DNA of 64,000 nucleotides from Serratia entomophila (GTDB lineage Bacteria > Pseudomonadota > Gammaproteobacteria > Enterobacterales > Enterobacteriaceae), in NCBI RefSeq assembly GCF_021462285.1, contig NZ_CP082787.1, forward strand, positions 2,728,001-2,792,000. Reading direction: 5' to 3'. A program made the position numbers and the translations under genes. Shown piece after piece: positions 58,643-64,000 of this stretch. The notes under the pieces were generated by a model, which saw only the letters and a list, made by a program, of their open reading frames with translations, had not been told where the DNA came from and made no database searches. The stretch's first letter is position 1. Each line of letters starts with the position of its first letter.

Positions 58643-60280
58643 TCAAATAGGGAAGAGTCTTTCAATCAACGGCGAACTGAATAACCGATGCGGATCATAA
58701 CGGTTCAATATTGTTGATGCCTTGTTCCAGTCATTGCCGCCTGGCGCCCCCGCTCCCAAACTGGTTGGTATATTATTGCCGATAACAGAGCTATTCACCC
58801 AGGTGCCTTCCGGGGTATAGGCCCAACCTTTGCTCCACTCGACCCGCGTAGCGGCATAGTCGCCAGAAAAGTGTGAAAAGATCCAGGTTTCCATTTCCTG
58901 ATAGAATTTATTGGCGTCCGGCGTGTCCGGCATGGTCAGGATGTCCAGCCAAACCGCAACGTCCCACTCCGGTTTTCCGGCGTGCGGGCGCAATGCGGAA
59001 AGCGCCGGCGCCATCGCCCCGGCGACAATGGACTCCGCAGGCTGATCCAGCCCCGTAACCCGGATCTCGATCGGGCCGTTCATCGGGTAGGAATTTTTGC
59101 TTTGGTAGGCCGCCACCATCTGATTGTACTTGGTCACAAAGTCGTACAACACGCTTTGCACGTTGGCGCGCTTGGTCAGGATGGCATAGCCGTTCGCCGT
59201 GACGCGCAGCGTCGAGGGCTTCACGTACAGCAGCAGGTCTTTGCTCCAGCCCCACAGATCGAAGCTCAGCGTAGCGCCCAGCCCCACGCTGACCAATTCC
59301 GCCTGCAGCTTGCCCAACGTAGGCGTCAGCTCCGGATGGCCATTGTTAATCTGTTTGATCACGTCTGAAATGGATTTTGGCAGGTTATCAGAGAATGGAT
59401 AGTTGAATGGCGAATGGACGGGTTTGGAAACGTTTGGATACGAAGGCGTCTCGGTCCATATTTTCAACCAGGGGTTTTCCGTAAACGGGAACCAGATAGC
59501 CTCTGCCCGCCCACATTGATCCAAATAGTGGCTAAACGAGCGCTTGCCGGCAGCATCTTTGGCGAACAGCTCCGTCGCGGGAATATTGACATAGCTTTGG
59601 CAGCGCAACCGTTTATTGCGCGGCACCTGCATCGTCACTTCATAAATCAGCGCACGCCCCACGTGCACCATAAAGGCGGTGATATCCTGCTCGTTGCGCT
59701 GGAAGGTTTTCAGCACGTAGCTTTTACCGGCCTCATCCCACACGACGGCGGTCAGCGAGACAATGCTGTTGCTGAGCGAACCGAAGCTCCCGCCCGTCGG
59801 CAGGGTCTCGCCTTTCGCCGGCACGCAGGTACCGTGGCCGCCGATAGCCAGCACGCCGCCCAGGGTTAAATCGCCAGGGGCGGGATAAGCCAGAAAACCC
59901 AGTTTCTTTTTCTCGAGCTGGGTCAGCAAGTCTTCCATGAGAATGCCGGTTTGCGCCTTGAAAGTTCCATTTCCATTGGCTTCTATAATCGTCATCTTGT
60001 TTAACGACTTGGTCAAATCTACCAGCAAGACGTTGCCATTGTTCTCGCCGCCCGCAATGGTTAACTGTGACCAATTGTGTTTCATACCCAGCGGGCGCAC
60101 CTTGTAGTTATTTTGGTAAGCCCAATTGACCACCTTCAGCAATTCATCTGAATTTGCCGGCGCGCAGGTAAGAATATGCCGACCTACAGTTTCCTGAGAC
60201 CAGTTTGTAAAATCAGAATAATAAGATTTTATCGGTAAGGAGGGGGTTGCAACGGCACGGCTATTGGATTCGTTCATCAT
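58643..60280 (-). CDS. Cholesterol-oxidase-like FAD-linked oxidase (VAO family)
   Basis: 545-residue flavoprotein with the FAD-binding fold of the vanillyl-alcohol oxidase family: VRPLGMKHNWSQL, VLLVDLTKSLNKM and LGGVLAIGGHGTCVPAKGE. The last contains a histidine at a position that carries covalent FAD in relatives. The C-terminal part resembles the substrate domain of type II (covalent-FAD) cholesterol oxidases, as in Brevibacterium. No signal peptide is obvious, although some relatives are secreted. The real substrate may be another sterol or bulky alcohol. It converges on the microcin-like gene. Confidence 0.75.
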   Translation of the reverse strand: MMNESNSRAVATPSLPIKSYYSDFTNWSQETVGRHILTCAPANSDELLKVVNWAYQNNYKVRPLGMKHNWSQLTIAGGENNGNVLLVDLTKSLNKMTIIEANGNGTFKAQTGILMEDLLTQLEKKKLGFLAYPAPGDLTLGGVLAIGGHGTCVPAKGETLPTGGSFGSLSNSIVSLTAVVWDEAGKSYVLKTFQRNEQDITAFMVHVGRALIYEVTMQVPRNKRLRCQSYVNIPATELFAKDAAGKRSFSHYLDQCGRAEAIWFPFTENPWLKIWTETPSYPNVSKPVHSPFNYPFSDNLPKSISDVIKQINNGHPELTPTLGKLQAELVSVGLGATLSFDLWGWSKDLLLYVKPSTLRVTANGYAILTKRANVQSVLYDFVTKYNQMVAAYQSKNSYPMNGPIEIRVTGLDQPAESIVAGAMAPALSALRPHAGKPEWDVAVWLDILTMPDTPDANKFYQEMETWIFSHFSGDYAATRVEWSKGWAYTPEGTWVNSSVIGNNIPTSLGAGAPGGNDWNKASTILNRYDPHRLFSSPLIERLFPI

Positions 60281-60429
60281 ACACTGTTACTCCTTAACAG
60301 TTAATAATCGACACCTTCATCATGAAGGTCTTGAAAGTATTGTCGTTACCTCATCCAATCACTATCAGCATCGTCTTAATTTCAACTGCCGAAACAATTA
60401 GCCGCTGCGCCTGCCTAAAAATAAAAATA

Positions 60430-60506
60430 TGGACCGCCATCGGGGTCTCGAACCCCGCACCTACAACTAAAATGGTCGCTTGCTCTTCCTGATGAGCTAA
60501 TGGCGG
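60430..60506 (-). tRNA. tRNA-like gene with abnormal anticodon arm
   Basis: A 77-nt sequence folds as a tRNA: acceptor CCGCCAT/ATGGCGG (7 bp), D-stem GCTC/GAGC with loop ATCAGGAA, T-stem CGGGG/CCCCG with loop TTCGAGA, discriminator T and encoded CCA. The anticodon stem GCGAC/GTTGT needs two G-U pairs and is preceded by two nucleotides where one is normal. The loop CATTTTA has A instead of the invariant U33, with TTT in the anticodon position. It is either a decayed tRNA or an odd one; amino acid not assigned. Confidence 0.6.
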
Positions 60507-60623
60507 TATGTAATGCATGATTTATTGCTGGGAAAATTACCATGATAGAGTTAATTTGTAATGGGAACTATCTGATTAGCAGTTTAAATGACTGAATGCA
60601 CAGTTTTATTAAGAACTTTATTA

Positions 60624-60652
60624 TTTACCGAGCGACGCGACGAGACTATATT
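60624..60652 (+). promoter_or_regulatory. Candidate sigma-70 promoter of an orphan small RNA
   Basis: TTTACC (60624-60629) and TATATT (60647-60652) with a 17-bp spacer, 4/6 and 5/6 matches to consensus. Expected transcription start is near 60659. Confidence 0.5.
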
Positions 60653-60658
60653 TCCGTT

Positions 60659-60720
60659 GGTGCCCCGGCACAGAAAGAACCCTTGTCTGTTATTTTTCGC
60701 CGCCGAACGGCGGCTTTTTT
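60659..60720 (+). ncRNA. Candidate small RNA between the tRNA-like gene and the 53-residue protein gene
   Basis: A predicted transcript of about 62 nt runs from the promoter above to a strong terminator, GCCGCC-GAAC-GGCGGC with six T's (60699-60720). A small TGCC/GGCA hairpin lies near the 5' end and an A/U-rich TTATTTTT stretch precedes the terminator, a feature of Hfq-binding RNAs. No gene lies upstream that the terminator could serve. Not recognised as a known RNA. Confidence 0.45.
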
Positions 60721-60765
60721 CCTAAAACAGCGGGAAGCAACGTTAGGATAGGGATAATTCGCGAC

Positions 60766-60927
60766 ATGAGCGTATCTAAATGGATATTACTGATTATCGT
60801 GATGCTTTTTGTGTGGCTCGCCTACAACAACTGCGGCACAGGTTATCGCCGTTATCAGCCGATCGAGCTGAAGTCCGGAATTCATCCCCCTTCGGCGCCG
60901 CAGCACAACAGTGCGCCGCTGTGCTGA
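60766..60927 (+). CDS. 53-residue membrane-anchored small protein
   Basis: Starts MSVSKWILLIIVMLFVWLAY, one N-terminal hydrophobic span, followed by a polar Pro-rich tail (QPIELKSGIHPPSAPQ). GGGAT about 10 nt upstream is a possible ribosome-binding site. The two cysteines flank the tail. It converges on ycgN. No family recognised. Confidence 0.5.
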   Translation: MSVSKWILLIIVMLFVWLAYNNCGTGYRRYQPIELKSGIHPPSAPQHNSAPLC

Positions 60928-60941
60928 GCCGCCCCGCTTTC

Positions 60942-61388
60942 TTAGCGTGCCCAATCCGGCTTATTGAGGATGTGATCCTGCCAGTCCACCACTTCGCTCT
61001 CGCGCACCGCAATATGCCGCACCGTAATGCGCTCACCGTGCATGGCCGCCTTGGAGCCGCTGATCAGCGGGTGCCAAGAGAATAACGGCCTGCCCTCGCC
61101 TATCAGGCGGTAAGCGCAGGTTGGCGGCAACCAGTCGAAGGTGGTGAGGTTTTCACGCGTCAGCTTGATGCAGTCTTCTTCCAGCTCGAAGCGGCGCTCG
61201 TAGTTGCGGCACTGGCAAGATTTGATGTTGAGCTGGTTGCAGGCTACGTTGGTGAAATAAATCTCGTCGGTATCTTCGTCGATCAGCTTATTCAGACAGC
61301 ATTGCCCGCAACCGTCGCACAGCGATTCCCACTCTTGTTCTGACATCTCCGCCAGCGTTTTCTGTTGCCAAAAAGGGAGTTGTGACAT
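60942..61388 (-). CDS. ycgN: YkgJ-family cysteine-cluster protein YcgN
   Basis: Cytoplasmic protein, 148 residues (E. coli 153), of unknown function. The metal-binding cysteines are visible in [35 protein letters not shown] and PTCAYRL, probably an iron-sulfur or zinc cluster. [18 protein letters not shown] is a family hallmark. Neighbour ycgM is as in E. coli. Confidence 0.93.
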   Translation of the reverse strand: MSQLPFWQQKTLAEMSEQEWESLCDGCGQCCLNKLIDEDTDEIYFTNVACNQLNIKSCQCRNYERRFELEEDCIKLTRENLTTFDWLPPTCAYRLIGEGRPLFSWHPLISGSKAAMHGERITVRHIAVRESEVVDWQDHILNKPDWAR

Positions 61389-61512
61389 GTTAGCGTCCGG
61401 TTTAGGTAAATGAATAGATAACCTGCGTGCAGGTTTTGAGGCTGCACTATATAGACACTTTAGCAGCAGGATGCAAGCTTTGCCGCCGTTTATGCCGGCG
61501 GCAAAGTATCGG

Positions 61513-62169
61513 TCAAATCACGCGGGTGGTCAGCGATTTGCCGTTGAGGGTGACTTTCAGCATATCGCCGGAAACCATCGGGCCAACCCCCTGTGGGGTG
61601 CCGGTAAGGATAATGTCGCCCGCGCGCAGCGTGAAGAAGCGGCTCATATAGGCGATCAGCGGCAGGATCGGAGTGATCATGTCGCGGGTGTTGCCCTGCT
61701 GGCGTAGCTGATCGTTGACCGTCAACGACAGCTCGGCGTTTTGCGCATCGCCAAATTCGGCCACTGGGATAAACCCGGACATCGGGCAGGAGCCGTCGAA
61801 GGCCTTGGCTTTTTCCCACGGCTGACCGGCCTTTTTGAAACCGGCCTGCAGCTCGCGCAGCGTCAGATCGAGCGCCACGCCGTAGCCGGCGATCGCCCGC
61901 GCGACGCGGTCTTCGTTAGCCTGCTTCAGCGGCGTGCCAATCAGCACCGCCAGCTCAACCTCATGGTGAACCGAACCGTATTCTTTCGGGATCGCCACCG
62001 GTTGGCGAATATCGCACAGCGCCGTTTCCGGTTTGATAAACACCACCGGCTCGGCGGAGGTCGCACTGCCCATTTCCTTGATGTGATCGGCGTAGTTGCT
62101 GCCGACGCAGACCACCTTGTTGACCGGGAAATCGAGCAATGCCCCCTGCCAGTCTCTATGTTGATACAT
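61513..62169 (-). CDS. ycgM: Fumarylacetoacetate hydrolase-family protein YcgM
   Basis: Predicted C-C bond hydrolase or isomerase of the FAH family. The ATG at 62169 gives 218 residues (E. coli 219) starting [20 protein letters not shown]; the frame to 62250 adds 27 unmatched residues. Metal ligands are in [12 protein letters not shown] and [31 protein letters not shown] closes the site. Substrate in the cell unknown; relatives act as acylpyruvate hydrolase or oxaloacetate decarboxylase. Confidence 0.92.
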   Translation of the reverse strand: MYQHRDWQGALLDFPVNKVVCVGSNYADHIKEMGSATSAEPVVFIKPETALCDIRQPVAIPKEYGSVHHEVELAVLIGTPLKQANEDRVARAIAGYGVALDLTLRELQAGFKKAGQPWEKAKAFDGSCPMSGFIPVAEFGDAQNAELSLTVNDQLRQQGNTRDMITPILPLIAYMSRFFTLRAGDIILTGTPQGVGPMVSGDMLKVTLNGKSLTTRVI

Positions 62170-62271
62170 ACCGCTTCTCCCTACAAAAATGCAGGGGCTT
62201 AGCATGCTAAGCCCGTTATTGGCGGCTGGACGTTGTCTGCCGCGACGCATTGCCGGCGGCTGCGCGGTTTT

Positions 62272-63291
62272 TCAGCGCCCGATACCGTCCGCCATCAAAC
62301 CCACACCGATCGCAAAATAGTAAGAGCTATTCCAGTGCATGATAGTTCGGAAATTATCATAGACCAGAAAGGCGCGCCCCTGCATACCATCCGGTGCGAT
62401 AACCCAGCCCCGCTGGCGTGCCTGCGGCAAGGCGCCGCCGTCCGCACGCCGCACGCCGCGTTTTTGCCAGGCATCGACGCTGCGCGCCTGGCTATCTTTC
62501 AGCCCCAGCAGCGCGCTGTCGAAGCCGGCCGGCAATCGCACCTCTCGGCCCCAGCCGACGCTCGGCTGCCAGCCCTCGGTAGCCAGGTAGTTGGCGGTGG
62601 AGGCGAATACGTCGTCGCGGTTATGCCAGATGTCGATGCGGCCATCACCGTCGCCGTCCACCGCATAGCGCAGAAACGACGTCGGCATAAACTGGCATTG
62701 CCCCATAGCACCGGCCCAAGAGCCTTTCAACGGCCCCTCGCCGGCATGCCCCTGTTCGACAATCTTCAGCGCAGCCATCAGCTGCCGGCTGAAGAACGCC
62801 TCGCGGCGGCCCTCGAACGCCAGCGTCGCCAACGCCGACACCACGTCTTCCCGCCCCTGAATCTTGCCGAAGGCGCTTTCCATGCCCCAAAGCGCGATAA
62901 TGTAGCGGCCGGGTACCCGGTAGCGTGCGGTAACCTGCGCCAACTGCGGATGATAGCGCCGCGCCAGCTCACGCCCCTGGCGCACCTTGGCCGCCGGGAT
63001 TACGCGCCGCAGATAATCGTCGAGGGTAATCTTGCTTTCCGGCTGGTTGCGATCGGCCCTGATCACCCGATCGATAACGTGCACCTGGGCAAAGGCGCGA
63101 TCGATTGTCGCCTGGCTGATGCCTTGCGCCCGCGCCTGCCGCTTCAGCTGTTCGACGTAGGCGGGAAACTGCGCCGGATCACGCCCGGCGGCCGCCAGGA
63201 GCGTTTGTTGCGCGCCGGAGGGCTGAGCCGCATTCGCGCCGCAGCCCATCGTCAGCAACAGGGCCAACGCTATCTTTGCCGGGGTTCTCAT
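62272..63291 (-). CDS. MltB-family lytic murein transglycosylase
   Basis: Cleaves peptidoglycan glycan strands to 1,6-anhydromuropeptides. The 339 residues begin with a signal peptide (ALALLLTMGCGANA) whose cysteine is not in a clean lipobox, so it may be soluble periplasmic. The catalytic glutamate is in WGMESAFGK, and GSWAGAMGQCQFMPTSFLRY with VDGDGDGRIDIW follows the family pattern. It lies between ycgM and ycgL, where E. coli K-12 has no such gene. Confidence 0.9.
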   Translation of the reverse strand: MRTPAKIALALLLTMGCGANAAQPSGAQQTLLAAAGRDPAQFPAYVEQLKRQARAQGISQATIDRAFAQVHVIDRVIRADRNQPESKITLDDYLRRVIPAAKVRQGRELARRYHPQLAQVTARYRVPGRYIIALWGMESAFGKIQGREDVVSALATLAFEGRREAFFSRQLMAALKIVEQGHAGEGPLKGSWAGAMGQCQFMPTSFLRYAVDGDGDGRIDIWHNRDDVFASTANYLATEGWQPSVGWGREVRLPAGFDSALLGLKDSQARSVDAWQKRGVRRADGGALPQARQRGWVIAPDGMQGRAFLVYDNFRTIMHWNSSYYFAIGVGLMADGIGR

Positions 63292-63327
63292 CGCGCCCTC
63301 CGCTCCGTTTAGCGTCTTGCCGTCGGG

Positions 63328-63600
63328 TTATTCGTTGTCGCCCGACAGATGTTGATTCAGCAGATTTTCCACCGGCAGCGGGAACTGCAGGTAGTAGCCT
63401 TCGTCTTTCAGCGCCTGCTTCACTTTCTCAATATCCGCCGAAGCCAGTTTTTTGCGCTCATCAAGCGACAGCATCATCGCCAACTGCGGCGTACCGAAAC
63501 TTTTCAGCAAGTCTTCCGGCACGCGAGAGAAATCGTCTTTTTTTTCGACATAAAGATAAGTTTGATCGCGTTTCGAGCTTCTATAGATCACACAAAGCAT
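63328..63600 (-). CDS. ycgL: YcgL-domain protein
   Basis: Small conserved protein of unknown function, 90 residues, starting [20 protein letters not shown], which matches the E. coli YcgL core closely (108 residues with an N-terminal extension). [23 protein letters not shown] is the other conserved segment. It is divergent from minC, as in E. coli. Confidence 0.94.
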   Translation of the reverse strand: MLCVIYRSSKRDQTYLYVEKKDDFSRVPEDLLKSFGTPQLAMMLSLDERKKLASADIEKVKQALKDEGYYLQFPLPVENLLNQHLSGDNE

Positions 63601-63734
63601 TTTTTTAACTCTATTTAATTGAGGCAGCGTCTTGCCTGGATATAACTCTGACTATAACATGCTTATAGTACATCGGAATATCGCACCCCGAGTGGTATTC
63701 CGGGGATTTAAGTTGCTGAGACTGAGTCAGGATA

Positions 63735-64000
63735 GATGTCACAATCGCCAATTGAGCTAAAAGGCAGCAGTTTTACCCTATCGGTTGTTCATTTGCATAA
63801 TTCAGAACCCGAGGTAATACGTCAGGCGTTATTGGAAAAAGTGGAGCAAGCGCCCGCCTTTTTGAAGAACGCCCCTGTTGTTATCAACGTAGCAACGCTG
63901 AACGGCGATGCGAACTGGAAAGAACTTCAACAGGCTGTCGCGGCAGCAGGTCTGCGCGTTGTAGGTATCAGCGGTTGCAGAGATGAGCGGCAAAAGCGTG
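63735..64000 (+). CDS. minC: Septum-site determining protein MinC, cut by window edge
   Basis: Inhibitor of FtsZ assembly that keeps division away from the poles. The first 88 codons are visible, starting [20 protein letters not shown], the MinC N-terminal domain. GGATAG precedes the ATG. The rest, with MinD and MinE expected next, lies beyond the window. Confidence 0.95.

Overview
The window reads as chromosome of a Serratia species, most likely the Serratia marcescens group. The evidence is enterobacterial gene content with close protein identity to Escherichia coli orthologues, GC-rich codon use in the core genes, a ChiD-type family 18 chitinase beside pncA, and ugd and a UDP-glucuronate 4-epimerase gene joined to galU. 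All assignments come from recognising sequences by eye; no database search was run.

Layout. 1-7328: oligopeptide importer operon on the minus strand (oppA2, oppA, oppB, oppC, oppD, oppF), with two tandem periplasmic binding-protein genes. 8021-11867: marC-family ychE and fermentative adhE. 11905-13319: an intact IS4-type insertion sequence sitting in the adhE terminator. 13410-15101: tdk and hns. 15289-20834: minus-strand block uge, ugd, galU, rssB, rssA, covering UDP-glucose to UDP-glucuronate to UDP-galacturonate plus the RpoS adaptor. 20958-23765: ychJ, purU, two tRNA-Tyr genes with tRNA-tail repeats, and a LOG-family gene. 23866-35513: xthA, nudG, ynjH, topB, mnmH, selD, ydjA, sppA, ansA, pncA, chiD; apart from mnmH and chiD this follows the E. 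coli order. 35551-43235: yeaC, msrB, gapA, yeaD, mipA, yeaG, yeaH, again as in E. coli.

43236-47856 is accessory in character. It holds an AriR/YmgB-like regulator, an alpha/beta hydrolase, several very small membrane proteins including an orphan GhoT/OrtT-type toxin, the decayed tail of a TonB-dependent receptor, and unknown membrane proteins. Core genes resume with an exonuclease, a Bcr/CflA transporter, dadX, dadA, an ABM-domain protein, ycgB, fadR, nhaB and dsbB (47296-57428).

A second variable segment, 57430-60927, lies between dsbB and ycgN, where E. coli K-12 carries umuDC and hlyE. It contains a candidate RprA/DsrA-like small RNA, a microcin-like peptide gene with a 15-residue double-glycine-type leader, a cholesterol-oxidase-like flavoprotein, a tRNA-like gene with an abnormal anticodon arm, a second candidate small RNA and a 53-residue membrane protein. 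The window ends with ycgN, ycgM, an MltB-family lytic transglycosylase, ycgL and the start of minC.

The best candidates for something undescribed are the orphan microcin-like gene with its perfect upstream palindrome, the IS4-type insertion that splits one terminator and supplies another, the structured leader of chiD, the tRNA-Tyr tail repeats, the orphan small RNAs, and the small membrane proteins around the GhoT-like toxin.
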